Shown one piece after another: positions 1 to 9,524 of a stretch of DNA of 64,000 nt. The first letter of the stretch is position 1. Each line of letters starts with the position of its first letter. Both the position numbers and the translations under genes were made by a program. The notes below the pieces were generated by a model, which was given only the letters and a program-made list of their open reading frames with translations, did no database searches and was not told where the DNA came from. Source of the DNA: Frigidibacter sp. RF13 (lineage in GTDB: Bacteria; Pseudomonadota; Alphaproteobacteria; Rhodobacterales; Rhodobacteraceae); contig NZ_JAPNUE010000001.1 of the NCBI RefSeq assembly GCF_026626305.1, positions 930,001 through 994,000 on the forward strand. The letters run 5' to 3'.

Positions 1-1548
1 GACATGGGCGCGCTTCTGGCCGGCACCCGCTATCGCGGCGATTTCGAGGAACGGCTGAAGGCGGTGGTGAAAGAGCTTGAGGATCACCCCGACGCGATCC
101 TCTTCATCGACGAGATCCATACTGTGATCGGCGCAGGCGCCACCTCGGGCGGGGCGATGGATGCCTCGAACCTGCTGAAACCCGCGCTGCAGGGCGGCAA
201 GCTGCGCTGCATGGGGTCCACGACCTACAAGGAATTCCGCCAGCATTTCGAGAAGGACCGCGCGCTTTCCCGCCGGTTCCAGAAGATCGACGTGAATGAA
301 CCGACGGTCGAGGATTCGGTTAAGATCCTCATGGGTCTGAAGCCCTATTTCGAGAAACATCACGAGCTGCACTACACCAAGGATGCGATCAAGTCGGCGG
401 TGGAACTCAGCGCGCGCTACATCCATGACCGCAAGCTCCCCGACAAGGCGATCGATGTGATCGACGAGGCGGGCGCGGCCCAGCACCTGGTCGCGGAATC
501 CAAACGCCGCAAGACGATCACCCCGAAAGAAATCGAGGCGGTCGTCGCCAAGATCGCCCGCATCCCCCCGCGCAACGTCTCGAAGGACGACGCCGAGGTG
601 CTGCGCGATCTGGAAAAGACGCTGAAGCGCGTGGTTTTCGGTCAGGACAAGGCGATCGAGGCCCTGTCGTCGGCGATCAAGCTCGCCCGCGCTGGCCTGC
701 GCGAACCCGAAAAGCCCATCGGCAACTACCTGTTCGCCGGGCCGACGGGGGTTGGCAAGACCGAAGTCGCGAAGCAGCTGGCGTCAACGCTCGGGGTCGA
801 GCTTCTGCGCTTTGACATGTCGGAATATATGGAGAAACACGCGGTTTCCCGCCTGATCGGCGCGCCGCCCGGCTATGTGGGCTTCGACCAGGGCGGCATG
901 TTGACCGACGGCGTCGACCAGCATCCGCATTGCGTGCTGCTTCTCGATGAGATTGAGAAAGCGCACCCGGATGTCTACAACATCCTCTTGCAGGTGATGG
1001 ATCACGGCAAGCTGACCGACCACAACGGGCGGCAGGTCGATTTCCGCAATGTGATCCTTATCATGACCTCGAATGCGGGTGCCGCCGAACAGGCCAAGGC
1101 TGCGATCGGCTTCGGCCGCGACCGCCGCGAGGGCGAGGATCAGGCGGCGATCGAGCGGACGTTTACGCCGGAATTCCGCAACCGTCTGGATGCCGTCATC
1201 TCCTTCTCGGCGCTGCCGCGTGACGTGATCCTGCAGGTGGTCGAGAAATTCGTCCTGCAGCTTGAGGCGCAGCTCATGGACCGCAATGTCCACATCGAGC
1301 TTTCGCCCGAAGCCGCCGCCTGGCTCGGCGAGAAGGGCTATGACGACCGGATGGGCGCCCGCCCGCTCGGCCGGGTGATTCAGGAGCATATCAAGAAGCC
1401 CCTGGCGGAGGAGCTTCTGTTCGGACGCCTCACCAAGGGCGGCGTGGTAAGGGTGATGGTGCGCGACGGCGCCATCGCGCTCGATATCGAGGAGCCTTCG
1501 CGCCCGCGTATCACCGGATCGAAGCCGCCGCTTCTGACGGCGGACTGA
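1..1548 (+). CDS. clpA: ATP-dependent Clp protease ATP-binding subunit ClpA (5' truncated)
   Basis: AAA+ unfoldase that feeds substrates to ClpP in the cytosol. The reading frame is already open at base 1, so the N-domain and most of the first ATPase domain lie outside the window. Visible are the D1 Walker B (FIDEIH), the D2 Walker A (GPTGVGKTE), the D2 Walker B ([11 protein letters not shown]), the arginine-finger region (EFRNRLD) and a ClpP-docking IGF-type loop (AAIGFG). The D1-D2 linker is short and the long coiled-coil middle domain of ClpB is absent, so this is ClpA. The C-terminal D2 small domain is complete. Two hairpins follow the stop codon. Confidence 0.95.
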   Translation, partial: DMGALLAGTRYRGDFEERLKAVVKELEDHPDAILFIDEIHTVIGAGATSGGAMDASNLLKPALQGGKLRCMGSTTYKEFRQHFEKDRALSRRFQKIDVNEPTVEDSVKILMGLKPYFEKHHELHYTKDAIKSAVELSARYIHDRKLPDKAIDVIDEAGAAQHLVAESKRRKTITPKEIEAVVAKIARIPPRNVSKDDAEVLRDLEKTLKRVVFGQDKAIEALSSAIKLARAGLREPEKPIGNYLFAGPTGVGKTEVAKQLASTLGVELLRFDMSEYMEKHAVSRLIGAPPGYVGFDQGGMLTDGVDQHPHCVLLLDEIEKAHPDVYNILLQVMDHGKLTDHNGRQVDFRNVILIMTSNAGAAEQAKAAIGFGRDRREGEDQAAIERTFTPEFRNRLDAVISFSALPRDVILQVVEKFVLQLEAQLMDRNVHIELSPEAAAWLGEKGYDDRMGARPLGRVIQEHIKKPLAEELLFGRLTKGGVVRVMVRDGAIALDIEEPSRPRITGSKPPLLTAD

Positions 1549-1561
1549 CGAGCCCGGCCCT

Positions 1562-1582
1562 TGGGGGCCATCGAGGCCCCCA
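1562..1582 (+). terminator. Hairpin downstream of clpA
   Basis: Perfect 8-bp stem TGGGGGCC/GGCCCCCA with a 5-nt loop (ATCGA), 14 bases after the clpA stop. It has no T-tract of its own but is followed closely by a second hairpin. Confidence 0.5.
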
Positions 1583-1593
1583 GGGGCCGTGTC

Positions 1594-1617
1594 GGGGAGC
1601 GCACTGCGCTCCCCTTT
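1594..1617 (+). terminator. Likely rho-independent terminator of clpA
   Basis: Ten-base inverted repeat GGGGAGCGCA/TGCGCTCCCC around a single C, followed by TTT. It lies between the convergent clpA and the motor-like gene pair. Confidence 0.6.
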
Positions 1618-1674
1618 GCCTGTCCTGAGATTTGGTCTTTGCAGCGCCGACCATTCAGCGGTCTGGGCCACGCC

Positions 1675-3150
1675 CTACCGTTCGGTAAGCTTAAGCTCGA
1701 TGCGCCGGTTCTGTGCCCGCGCCTCGGGCGCATCCCCATCGGCGACCGGTTGATATTCACCGAACCCCGTCGCCGCCAGCCTCTCCGGCGGGAAGCCGAG
1801 ATCGTCCTGCATATAGCGCACGACAGACAGCGCCCGCGCCTGGCTGAGTTCCCAATTGTCGCGAAACTCGCCGAAACCGGAGAGCGGCAGGTTGTCGGTA
1901 TGGCCGTCTACCCGGATGATCCAGCCGACTTCCGGCGGGATCACCGCCGCGACCTCCTGCAGGGTCGCCACAACCCCGGCGATCTGGCTCTTTCCTTCGG
2001 GCGAAAGGTCGGCCGCACCAGGTTCAAACAGGACCTCGGAAGAAAAGACAAACCGGTCGCCCACCACACGTACGCCTTCGCGCCCGGAAAGCACCTCGGA
2101 CAGTTTGCCAAAAAACTCCGACCGGTATTTCGCCAGCTCCTTCGCCTCGTCCTTGGCGGCCTGCGCCTCTTCAGCCAGCCGCTTCTTCTCCGCCTCCTCA
2201 AGCTCGGCCCTACGCTTTTCCTCGGCGGCAACGCGGGCCAACGCGGAATTGAGCTGGCTGCCCAACGCCTCGATCTGCACTTTCGCATCGGCATCCTTGG
2301 CGGCGGAGGCATCGAGCAGGTCCTGCAGCGCGCCAAGCTGGCCACGCAGCGCCGCGACCTGTTCGTTCAGAAGCGTGACCTTGCGCGCTGCCTCGGCAGT
2401 CGAGGCTTTCTCCTTGCCCAGCTCGGCCTCTGCCAACGCAAGAAGCGCTTTCTGGCGGTCGGCCTCGCTGAGGCTAGCAAGTTTGGCGGCATCAAGCTCC
2501 TTCTTCGCAGCCTCGGCTGCGGCGAGCAGTGTCAGCGTCTCCTCGGCCTTCTTGCGCTGCGCCTCAAGCGCCAGCGTCATCGCCGTGAGTTCATCCTCGG
2601 AGGATTTCAGCTTCTCTCGAAGCGCGGCAGCGGCTGCGGCTTCCGTCAGACGCGCGGCCTCTGTCTCGCTCAGCTTCGCCGCGGTCTTCTCTCCCTCGGC
2701 CTTCAGATCGGCGGCCAGAGCCTCGAGCGCCGCGCGTTTCGCTTCCGCGAGCCGTGCCGCTTCCTCCTGCGCGGAAATCGTTGCCCGGTTGGCGGCCTGA
2801 GCGCTCAGCAGGGCCGCGACCTGCGCCTCGAAAGCGTCGATCTGGCCATCGGCCGCCGACAGGTCCGCCACACGCGCGGCCAGCGTCGCGGTCAGCGTGC
2901 CAACCTCGGTCTGCAGCTCGGCGGTCCGCGCCCGCTCCACTCCCAGACTGTCGGCAAGGCCCGCGAGCTGCTGATTGAGGTCAGCAAGCTCGTCGCCCTG
3001 ATTTGATATCGTCTCGCGCAGCGCGAACTGCAGGATCATGAAGATGGTCAGAACGAACATCAGGACCATCACGAGCGATGTCATGAGGTCGAGGAACCCC
3101 GGCCAGATCGCCGCCGCCTGCCCTGATCGCCCGCGCCCCGGACCTGCCAT
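1675..3150 (-). CDS. MotB/OmpA-like peptidoglycan-binding stator protein with long coiled coil
   Basis: Inner-membrane protein of 491 residues. A short cytosolic N-terminus is followed by one membrane helix (about residues 15-45) carrying Asp21 in FLDLMTS, placed like the proton-carrying Asp of MotB. Next comes a very long Ala/Glu/Lys-rich coiled coil (about 45-340) and a C-terminal OmpA-like peptidoglycan-binding domain (DGHTDNLPL, NWELSQARA, NRRIELKL). It is the partner of the MotA/ExbB-like gene just upstream, three bases away. The family suggests a proton-driven motor linking the inner membrane to the cell wall. There are no flagellar, tol or tonB genes nearby, so the role is unknown. The coiled coil is far longer than in MotB. 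Confidence 0.8.
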   Translation of the reverse strand: MAGPGRGRSGQAAAIWPGFLDLMTSLVMVLMFVLTIFMILQFALRETISNQGDELADLNQQLAGLADSLGVERARTAELQTEVGTLTATLAARVADLSAADGQIDAFEAQVAALLSAQAANRATISAQEEAARLAEAKRAALEALAADLKAEGEKTAAKLSETEAARLTEAAAAAALREKLKSSEDELTAMTLALEAQRKKAEETLTLLAAAEAAKKELDAAKLASLSEADRQKALLALAEAELGKEKASTAEAARKVTLLNEQVAALRGQLGALQDLLDASAAKDADAKVQIEALGSQLNSALARVAAEEKRRAELEEAEKKRLAEEAQAAKDEAKELAKYRSEFFGKLSEVLSGREGVRVVGDRFVFSSEVLFEPGAADLSPEGKSQIAGVVATLQEVAAVIPPEVGWIIRVDGHTDNLPLSGFGEFRDNWELSQARALSVVRYMQDDLGFPPERLAATGFGEYQPVADGDAPEARAQNRRIELKLTER

Positions 3151-3153
3151 GGC

Positions 3154-4398
3154 TCAGCCCCGCTCGCCCGGGCCCGCCTCGCCCCGCCCCGCCTCGCCCC
3201 GCATCGCGAGCGAGCGGACGGCACGGGTCAGTTGGGCGAGATCGGCGCGCAGATCGCCAAGCGCCTCTTGCCGGCCCGCCGCCACTTCCTCCAGCAGTCG
3301 CAGCATCTGCGTGTCGATGGACCGAAGCCGCATCCGGCTTTCGGCATCAGGTCCCGCCTCTCCCCCGCCCTTCTCCGCCAATAGCGCCGCCACCTGTTCC
3401 TGGCCCTCTGCCAGCCGCTCGAACGTGTTGCCGGTCGAGGACATCGCCCGTTCCAGCCGTTCCGTCAGAACGCCGATCGAGCCAGTGAGCGTTGCCAGCG
3501 CCTGTTCGCCACGCAGGCGGTCCGCTTCGGCTTGTTCGCGCGCGGCGGCGAAAAACTCCGCCTGATCCTCCAGATGCTGGGCAAGGGCGGCAATGACCGC
3601 GCTCGCGCCATCGCCCTCGGTATCGGTGCCGCCGAAAGTCAGGCGGGTGAAGCTCGACAGCCATTCCTCCAGTTCGCCGTAAAACCGGTTCTGGCCATGG
3701 CTCGCGAACAGTTCCAGAAGCCCCACGACCAGAGAGCCCGCAAGCCCGATGAGCGAGGAGGAAAAGGCCATGCCCATGCCGCCCAATTGCGATTCGAGGC
3801 CGGTCATCAGCTTGGTGAAGACCTCGGCGCTTGATTCGCCTTCCTTCGGCGCCAGCGCGCGGATCGTGTCGACGACGGCCGGGACGGTGACCGAGAGGCC
3901 GTAAAGCGTGCCGAGAAGGCCGAGGAAGATCAGAAGGTTGGTCAGATAGCGCGTGAGGTCGCGCGCTTCCTCGATCCGGGCCGAGACGGAATCGAGGATC
4001 GACCGGGCGGCGGAGGAAGAGATATGGCCACCCTTGGTGCCGCGCGACCTGAGAAGATGGGCGAGCGGCGCCAGAAGGCGTGGCGGCACGGTGATTTCAT
4101 GTCCGGGGCGACCCGAGGCCAGCCCCTCGATCCAGCGCACCGAGCGGACGAGCGCGATCACCTGCCAGAAGCAGGTCAGGATCCCCAAGAAAAAAACCCC
4201 GAAGATCAGCCCGTTCAACCAAGGATTTTCCAGGATCACCGGCCAGACCTTGGCCGCGACCAGATAGCCACCGGCGCCGACGAGACCGGTTATCACCAGC
4301 ATCATGAAGATCTGCTGGAACGGCTGCGAGAAATAGGGCGCCGCACGGCGCGCCGGTCTGTCCATCGTCATCGGTCCCTGCCTGTCTGGTCGCGACAA
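3154..4398 (-). CDS. MotA/TolQ/ExbB-family proton channel protein
   Basis: Predicted inner-membrane protein of 414 residues with about four hydrophobic segments (near residues 28-50, 60-82, 150-172 and 205-235). The last two form the MotA/ExbB core (LLGTLYGLSVTVP and GGMGMAFSSSLIG). A helical cytosolic tail of about 160 residues follows. It is transcribed before the MotB-like gene with three bases between them, so the two very probably form one complex. Starts at codons 10 (4371) or 12 (4365) are possible alternatives. It resembles ZorA/MotA-type stators in outline, but no defence effector genes are adjacent. The exact function is unknown. Confidence 0.8.
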   Translation of the reverse strand: MSRPDRQGPMTMDRPARRAAPYFSQPFQQIFMMLVITGLVGAGGYLVAAKVWPVILENPWLNGLIFGVFFLGILTCFWQVIALVRSVRWIEGLASGRPGHEITVPPRLLAPLAHLLRSRGTKGGHISSSAARSILDSVSARIEEARDLTRYLTNLLIFLGLLGTLYGLSVTVPAVVDTIRALAPKEGESSAEVFTKLMTGLESQLGGMGMAFSSSLIGLAGSLVVGLLELFASHGQNRFYGELEEWLSSFTRLTFGGTDTEGDGASAVIAALAQHLEDQAEFFAAAREQAEADRLRGEQALATLTGSIGVLTERLERAMSSTGNTFERLAEGQEQVAALLAEKGGGEAGPDAESRMRLRSIDTQMLRLLEEVAAGRQEALGDLRADLAQLTRAVRSLAMRGEAGRGEAGPGERG

Positions 4399-4447
4399 TA
4401 GGCGCGGGAGCTTCCCCTGCCAAGCGCAGAGACGAGGCCGAAGCCCG

Positions 4448-4492
4448 GGCGCGCGGACGAGGAGGCACGCAGTGCAACGACGAGCCGCGCCC
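4448..4492. repeat. Dispersed intergenic hairpin repeat, copy 1
   Basis: A 29-base core at 4458-4486 is identical to 15288-15316. The centre is a small hairpin GCAC-GCA-GTGC, flanked by cgaggag on one side and cgacgag on the other. Outside the core GGGCGCG (4448-4454) can pair with CGCGCCC (4486-4492). It sits between the chaC stop and the start of the MotA-like gene. Confidence 0.6.
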
Positions 4493-4496
4493 CGGC

Positions 4497-5045
4497 TCAG
4501 CCCTCGGCCCTGATGCGCCGAACCCGTTCGGCGAGCCAGTCGAGGTCAGGGTCGGCAAGGCCGAGCGCGCCAAGATGATCGACCGTATTCCACAGATAAT
4601 CGGCGTTGGTGCCATTGCGCCCCGAAGATCGCGCGATGATCGCTGCCTGTTCCTCAAGCGTCAGGCCCGCTCGGTACTGCACATGGTCATGATCGATCAC
4701 ATAGGTCACCGCCTCGACCTCCGCACCGTCCGCCAGCCGCACCGGCAGACGCCGTTCGAGATAGGCATCCGACACCAGCTCGCGGTCATGCAGATAGGCC
4801 AGAACCTCGGCCCGCGCCTCTGCCGTGACACCAAAGGCCACACCATCGCAGGCCGCGCCCTCAGCCGCATCCAGCGCCAGCACCAGACCCGGCGCTTCCG
4901 GCGTGCCGCGATAGTGGATCGAGGTCATGCAGAAGGATCGGTGCCAGCCGGGCAGCCGCGCCGTTTCGCGCCGGACATGGGCAAAGCCCGGGTCCCACAT
5001 GAGCGAACCGTAGCCGAACACCCAAAGATCCACATCCGCCGCCAT
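4497..5045 (-). CDS. chaC: ChaC-type gamma-glutamylcyclotransferase
   Basis: Protein of 182 residues, the usual size for ChaC enzymes, which cleave glutathione to 5-oxoproline and Cys-Gly in the cytosol. The N-terminal substrate loop FGYGSLMWDPGF is intact, and the conserved region HDRELVSDAYLERR carries the likely catalytic glutamate. It is divergent from the DUF2125 gene at 5109, with 63 bases between the two starts. A glutathione synthase gene lies in the same window at 61561 but is not linked to it. Confidence 0.85.
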   Translation of the reverse strand: MAADVDLWVFGYGSLMWDPGFAHVRRETARLPGWHRSFCMTSIHYRGTPEAPGLVLALDAAEGAACDGVAFGVTAEARAEVLAYLHDRELVSDAYLERRLPVRLADGAEVEAVTYVIDHDHVQYRAGLTLEEQAAIIARSSGRNGTNADYLWNTVDHLGALGLADPDLDWLAERVRRIRAEG

Positions 5046-5108
5046 CTGGCCTCTCCCGTCCGCGCGCCCTATAAACCCCGAAACATCGGGCGAGGGAAGA
5101 GAGGCCGA

Positions 5109-6092
5109 ATGCGCTTGCTCCTGTGGCTGACCATGACGCTCGCCGCCCTCTACGGCGGCTATTGGTATGTGGGCTCGCGCGCCGCGCTGTCAGGGATGGA
5201 GGCGGCGCTCGACGGGCTGAAGGCGGAGGGGGTCGGCGACTATGCGGATGTCTCCCTCAAAGGATTCCCCTCACGCTTCGACATAACGATCGACAAGCCG
5301 CGCCTTCTCAGCAGCGACGGGGCGAACGGCTGGTCGGCGGATTTCCTGCAGCTTCTGGCACTCTCCTACCATCCCAATCAGGTGATCGCGGTCTGGCCCA
5401 AGGAGCAATCCGTCCGCATCGCCGGCGAGCCGCTGACCATCCGCAGCGAGGACCTCCGCGCCTCGGTCGCGACCGAGCCGACGCTCTCGCTGCCGCTCGA
5501 TCATGCCGAAGTCGAGGGCCACCAGGTCGAGATCGCCCGTGCCCCCGGCCTGTCGCTCACTGTCGAGAAGCTGATCCTCGCCGCGCGTCCGAGCGGCCGC
5601 GGGCAATCAAGTTATGATCTGGCCGCCTTGCTGACCGGCCTCGCTCCGGGCGCGGTTCTCAAGGGATTGATCGATCCCGGTGTCACCCTTCCCGCGGCGG
5701 CCGAAGAACTCAGGTTGCAGGCTGCCGCCGATTTCGACCGCCGGATCGACAAGGCGACGCTTGCCAGCCCCCCGCGCCTTCTCGCGCTCCGCGAGATTGA
5801 GGGTCATCTCGGCTGGGGCGACACCTCGCTCGACATCACGGGCGAGTTGGCCGCCGATACGGGCGGTTTCGCCGAGGGCCGGATCGAGGTGAAGGCACGA
5901 AACTGGGAGGCGCTCTTCGCCATCGCCGCCGCGACCGGCCTCGTGCCATCGGATCAGGCGGACCAGATCCGGAATATCCTCGCGGTGATGGCGCAAGGCT
6001 CCAAGGACGGCAGTCTGACAGTTCCGATCAGCTTCGAGGACGGGATGGCGATGGTCGGCGGCGCCTATCTGGGCCCCGCCCCGCGTTTCTAG
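5109..6092 (+). CDS. DUF2125-type envelope protein
   Basis: Protein of 327 residues with an uncleaved or cleaved N-terminal hydrophobic segment (LLLWLTMTLAALYGG) and a soluble remainder rich in beta-strand-like alternation. This matches the DUF2125 family of alphaproteobacteria, whose function is unknown. The start was set at 5109 because the hydrophobic segment begins there and the upstream in-frame codons lie under the divergent chaC gene. It ends seven bases from the convergent extensin-like gene. Confidence 0.75.
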   Translation: MRLLLWLTMTLAALYGGYWYVGSRAALSGMEAALDGLKAEGVGDYADVSLKGFPSRFDITIDKPRLLSSDGANGWSADFLQLLALSYHPNQVIAVWPKEQSVRIAGEPLTIRSEDLRASVATEPTLSLPLDHAEVEGHQVEIARAPGLSLTVEKLILAARPSGRGQSSYDLAALLTGLAPGAVLKGLIDPGVTLPAAAEELRLQAAADFDRRIDKATLASPPRLLALREIEGHLGWGDTSLDITGELAADTGGFAEGRIEVKARNWEALFAIAAATGLVPSDQADQIRNILAVMAQGSKDGSLTVPISFEDGMAMVGGAYLGPAPRF

Positions 6093-6098
6093 GGCGGT

Positions 6099-7037
6099 TC
6101 AGCGGCAATAGGCGCCGCGCCCGCGCGCAGTATCGAGATGCAGGTGATCGCGATGGAACCGGTCTGATCCGGGCCCAAGCACCGTGGTGAAGCCACCGCA
6201 GGCCGCCTTGCGGATCGCCTTCAGGATCTTGCCCTCGCGCCCCCTGCCCCAATCGGTCAGGACGCTGATCACCTTGCCGTTTTCCAGGATCAGGCCAGAG
6301 ATATCGACCGCATGACCCTTGCCATGTTCGCTGATCTTGCCGCCCTTCTGATTGTTGCGCGGCCTGCAAGCATAGGTCGCCGCAACCTGCAGCTTCGCCA
6401 CCCCGCCGCCGGTCGAGCCGACCGCCGGGATGACCGCCCGCTCGACCCAGTCGTTCAGCGCCTCGGCGGTGCGGCAATCCATGTTGCCGGGGGCCGACAG
6501 CGCCACGCCCGAGACCGAAGTGACCTTGACCCCGCCATCAAGCCCGCAGCCCCGCGCCGCCGCCTTGATCGGCGCAATCTCCTCGCCCTTGATCGCGGGG
6601 TTGCCGCAGACCGATCCCTTGCGGCTTGCCTTGTCGCGCTTCTTCGGCGCGGGCGCGGCGGCAAGTACGATCTCGTCGGCGCCGCCATCCGTATCTAGCC
6701 CGCGGGGCCGCGCCAACGGCAAGAGCGAAACAAGCGGCGCATGGCGCCCCGGCGCGGTCAGGGCGGAAACCTCGGTCGGCGTGACGAAGCGCGACACGTC
6801 CGCCACCACCAAGGCGCCGCGCGGCAATGGCAGCGGCGACGACAGCGGGGCGAGCGGGCTCACGGGGCCCTGGACCGGCAAGGTCGCCTCGGCAACCGCG
6901 ATCGCAGCAGGGGCAAGGCCCGTTGGCCGGACCGGCGGACGCAGCGACTTCACCGGCGCTTCGGCCAGAGTGGGCAGTGCGACAGCGATCAGCGCCACCG
7001 CCAGACCTGCCCTCGTGCCCTGCCGGAAGCCCCTCAT
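6099..7037 (-). CDS. Extensin-like C-terminal domain protein (putative LAS-type peptidase fold)
   Basis: Exported protein of 312 residues: a signal peptide (GLAVALIAVALPTLAEA), a Pro/Ala-rich spacer, then the extensin-like C domain found in many alphaproteobacteria. The domain carries HGKGHAVDIS and RDHLHLD, which match the zinc ligands (H...D and HxH) of LAS metallopeptidases such as D-Ala-D-Ala carboxypeptidases, and paired cysteines (VCGN, GCGL, ACRP, ACGG). A cell-wall peptidase role is an inference. The start overlaps the stop of the upstream tyrA gene by four bases (ATGA), so the genes are translationally coupled. Confidence 0.8.
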   Translation of the reverse strand: MRGFRQGTRAGLAVALIAVALPTLAEAPVKSLRPPVRPTGLAPAAIAVAEATLPVQGPVSPLAPLSSPLPLPRGALVVADVSRFVTPTEVSALTAPGRHAPLVSLLPLARPRGLDTDGGADEIVLAAAPAPKKRDKASRKGSVCGNPAIKGEEIAPIKAAARGCGLDGGVKVTSVSGVALSAPGNMDCRTAEALNDWVERAVIPAVGSTGGGVAKLQVAATYACRPRNNQKGGKISEHGKGHAVDISGLILENGKVISVLTDWGRGREGKILKAIRKAACGGFTTVLGPGSDRFHRDHLHLDTARGRGAYCR

Positions 7038-7954
7038 CCGCCTGCCTTTCCCCGCCCGAAATCCGGTGCGGCCGTATCCTGCCCCGCCTCGATGATCCCG
7101 CGCCGGATGGCGCGGGTGCGGGTGAAATAGTCGAAGAGCGCATCGCCATCGCCCATGCGGATCGCCCGCTGCAAGACGAAAAGCTCTTCGGTGAACCGTC
7201 CCAGAATGTCGAGCGTCGCCTCCTTGTTTGTCAAGAACACGTCGCGCCACATGGTGGGGTCGGAAGCGGCAATCCGCGTAAAGTCGCGGAAACCCGCCGC
7301 CGAATATTTGATGACCTCGCTCTCGGTGACGCGCCTGAGGTGATCAGCGACGCCTACCATCGTATAGGCGATGAGGTGCGGCGTATGCGAGGTGACGGCC
7401 AGAACGAGATCATGATGGGCGGCGTCCATCTGGTCGACATGGGCGCCCAGACCTTGCCAGTAGCTCACGAGACGGTCGCTCGCCGCCGCGTCGCCGCCTT
7501 CTGCCGGGGTCAGGATCGTCCAGCGGTTGTCGAAGAGCGTGGCAAACCCCGAACGCGGCCCGGAATGCTCGGTCCCTGCGAGAGGGTGGCCCGGCACGAA
7601 ATGCACGCCTTCGGGCAGATGCGGCGCCACCGCCTCGACCACGGCGGCCTTGACTGAGCCCACATCGGTGATAGTAGCGCCGGGCTTCAGATGCGGCGCG
7701 ATCTCGGCCGAGACGGTGCCCATGGCGCCCACCGGCACGGCGAGCACGATCAGGTCGGCATCGCGGACCGCATCGGCGGCGGTTTCATGGACGCTGTCAC
7801 AAAAGCCGATCTCCAGCGCCGTCGCGCGCGTGGCAGCCGTCTTGGCATGACCCGCGATATGGCGGGCGAGACCCGCCCGTTTGGTCGCATGCGCCATCGA
7901 CGAGGCGATGAGGCCAAGCCCGATCAGCGCGACCCTTTCGTAGATCACGCTCAT
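7034..7954 (-). CDS. tyrA: Prephenate/arogenate dehydrogenase
   Basis: NAD(P)-dependent oxidative decarboxylation of prephenate or arogenate in tyrosine synthesis; 306 residues. The Rossmann motif [10 protein letters not shown] is at the N-terminus. The family motifs DVGSVK and [13 protein letters not shown] follow, with a helical C-terminal dimer domain. There is no fused chorismate mutase. The start at 7954 overlaps the hisC stop by four bases. hisC-tyrA is a common alphaproteobacterial pairing because HisC-type aminotransferases also act on aromatic keto acids, so arogenate may be the real substrate (inference). Confidence 0.9.
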   Translation of the reverse strand: MSVIYERVALIGLGLIASSMAHATKRAGLARHIAGHAKTAATRATALEIGFCDSVHETAADAVRDADLIVLAVPVGAMGTVSAEIAPHLKPGATITDVGSVKAAVVEAVAPHLPEGVHFVPGHPLAGTEHSGPRSGFATLFDNRWTILTPAEGGDAAASDRLVSYWQGLGAHVDQMDAAHHDLVLAVTSHTPHLIAYTMVGVADHLRRVTESEVIKYSAAGFRDFTRIAASDPTMWRDVFLTNKEATLDILGRFTEELFVLQRAIRMGDGDALFDYFTRTRAIRRGIIEAGQDTAAPDFGRGKAGG

Positions 7955-9045
7955 GCCGCGCCCTTTCCGGCCTTGAATTGGCCGACCGCATGGGCGACCC
8001 GGCGGCAGGAGGCCTCGTCCCCGATGGTGATCCGCAGGCAATGCGGCAGGCCGTAGCCCGCGACGCGGCGCACGATCAGCCCCTGCGACTGGAGATACTG
8101 GTCGCAAGCCGTGGCTTCCGCCTCGTCGGCGAAGCGGGCAAGGATGAAATTGGCGCAGGACGTGTCGGACGGCACGCCCTTTTCGGCCAGGGCTTCGGCC
8201 AGCCAGGCGCGCATCCTTGTGTTCTCCTCGCGGCAGCGTTCCACATGTTCGCGGTCGCGCACGGCGGCTTCCGCCGCCTCCTGCTGGGCGGCCGACAGGT
8301 TGAAGGGGCCGCGGATCCGATTGAGGACATCGATGATCGGTTTCGGCCCGTAGCCCCAGCCGATGCGCAGACCGCCCAGCCCGTAGATCTTCGAAAAGGT
8401 CCGGGTCATTACCACGTTCGACCGCCGCCCGATCAGTTCCGCTCCGCCATCGAACCCTTCGACATATTCGGCGTAAGCGCCGTCAAGGACGAGGATCGCC
8501 TGTTTCGGCAGGCCCGCCGCCAGCCGCTCGACCTCGGCCGGGCCGATCATCGTGCCGGTCGGGTTGTTCGGATTGGCGATGAAGACGAGCTTGGTCTTCC
8601 GCCCGCAGGCGGCAAGGATCGCGTCGACATCTGTCGTCCGCTCCCGCTCCTTCACCGCCACAGGCGTCGCCCCGGCGGCAAGGGCCGAGATGCGGTACAT
8701 GAGGAACCCGTGTTCGGTGAAGACCACCTCGTCGCGCGGTCCCGCATAGGCCTGGCAGAGGAAATGGATGATCTCGTCCGACCCGGTGCCGCAGATGATG
8801 CGTTCGGGATCGAGCCCATGCGCCTCGCCGATCGCCTCGCGGAGCGATCTGTGATCGGTGCCGGGATAGCGGTGCAGCTTGTGGACGGCGCGCTGAAAGG
8901 CTTCCTTGGCGCGGTCCGATGGGCCGAACGGATTTTCGTTCGAGGAAAGCTTGATCGCGTCCGACAGGCCCGCGACCTGCGCCGCACCGCCCTCGTAAAG
9001 CGCGATTTCCATGATCCCCGGCTGAGGACGGATCGGTTCGGACAT
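7951..9045 (-). CDS. hisC: Histidinol-phosphate aminotransferase
   Basis: PLP-dependent class I/II aminotransferase of 364 residues, the normal family length. [10 protein letters not shown] near the N-terminus, NPNNPTGTM, the PLP-lysine region [16 protein letters not shown] and the C-terminal arginine region CLRITIGD are all present. It acts in histidine synthesis (imidazole-acetol phosphate to histidinol phosphate). The tight coupling to tyrA suggests it also transaminates prephenate or phenylpyruvate. It is the first gene of hisC-tyrA-extensin on this strand. The other his genes in the window (hisF, hisE) are about 5 kb away. Confidence 0.92.
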   Translation of the reverse strand: MSEPIRPQPGIMEIALYEGGAAQVAGLSDAIKLSSNENPFGPSDRAKEAFQRAVHKLHRYPGTDHRSLREAIGEAHGLDPERIICGTGSDEIIHFLCQAYAGPRDEVVFTEHGFLMYRISALAAGATPVAVKERERTTDVDAILAACGRKTKLVFIANPNNPTGTMIGPAEVERLAAGLPKQAILVLDGAYAEYVEGFDGGAELIGRRSNVVMTRTFSKIYGLGGLRIGWGYGPKPIIDVLNRIRGPFNLSAAQQEAAEAAVRDREHVERCREENTRMRAWLAEALAEKGVPSDTSCANFILARFADEAEATACDQYLQSQGLIVRRVAGYGLPHCLRITIGDEASCRRVAHAVGQFKAGKGAA

Positions 9046-9214
9046 CTGGCAGCGACTCCCGGCAATGCCCGGGCGTTGTAGCGACCGGTCGGGCGATAGG
9101 CTAGTGGCGTCTCGGTCAGAATTGGCAGCTCGGGGACTGTTTTTGACCGTTGGCCGGGCGAACCGTCGCCGCTTTTCACGGAAAGTGTAGCCACTTTGTC
9201 AAACGGAGAGACCA

Positions 9215-9514
9215 ATGTTCATCGCCATCGTCGACTTCCAGACCCGTCCCGAAGATCAGCTAACCGCCCTTGCGGCCCTTGCCCACGAGGCAGAGACCGT
9301 GCGCAGCATGAAAGGATGCCGCCGCTTCCGCGCCCTCACCGTGTCCGGCCAGCCGGGCAGCATCTGCATCCAGCACGAATGGGACAGCGCGGAGGATTTC
9401 GCGAATTATGTCGCCTCGCCCTCCTTTACCGAAAGCGGCATTGCCCTGCGTCCGCTGATGGTCGGCGCGACCGAAAGTCGCCGGTTCACCGCGGACCTGC
9501 TTGAGACGGTCTGA
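9215..9514 (+). CDS. Antibiotic biosynthesis monooxygenase (ABM) domain protein
   Basis: Small protein of 99 residues with the ferredoxin-like ABM fold pattern (FIAIVDFQTRPED at the start, SICIQHEWDSAEDFANY in the middle). Relatives oxidise quinols or electrophilic carbonyls without cofactors; the substrate here cannot be read. The putative ribosome site is ACGGAGAG, nine bases before ATG. It is followed by an AraC-type regulator in the same direction, whose ATG lies ten bases after the stop, so the two are probably co-transcribed. Confidence 0.7.
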   Translation: MFIAIVDFQTRPEDQLTALAALAHEAETVRSMKGCRRFRALTVSGQPGSICIQHEWDSAEDFANYVASPSFTESGIALRPLMVGATESRRFTADLLETV

Positions 9515-9524
9515 CATCCGCGCC

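Noticed and set aside
1561-3006. Long open frame opposite the MotB-like gene
   Set aside because: Antisense shadow in GC-rich DNA; its product has no domain pattern, while the opposite strand encodes a clear OmpA-domain protein.
1675-4398. Zorya anti-phage system
   Set aside because: The ZorA/ZorB-like outline is present, but no ZorC, ZorD or ZorE-type genes are near. The flanks are clpA and chaC, so only an orphan motor pair is claimed.
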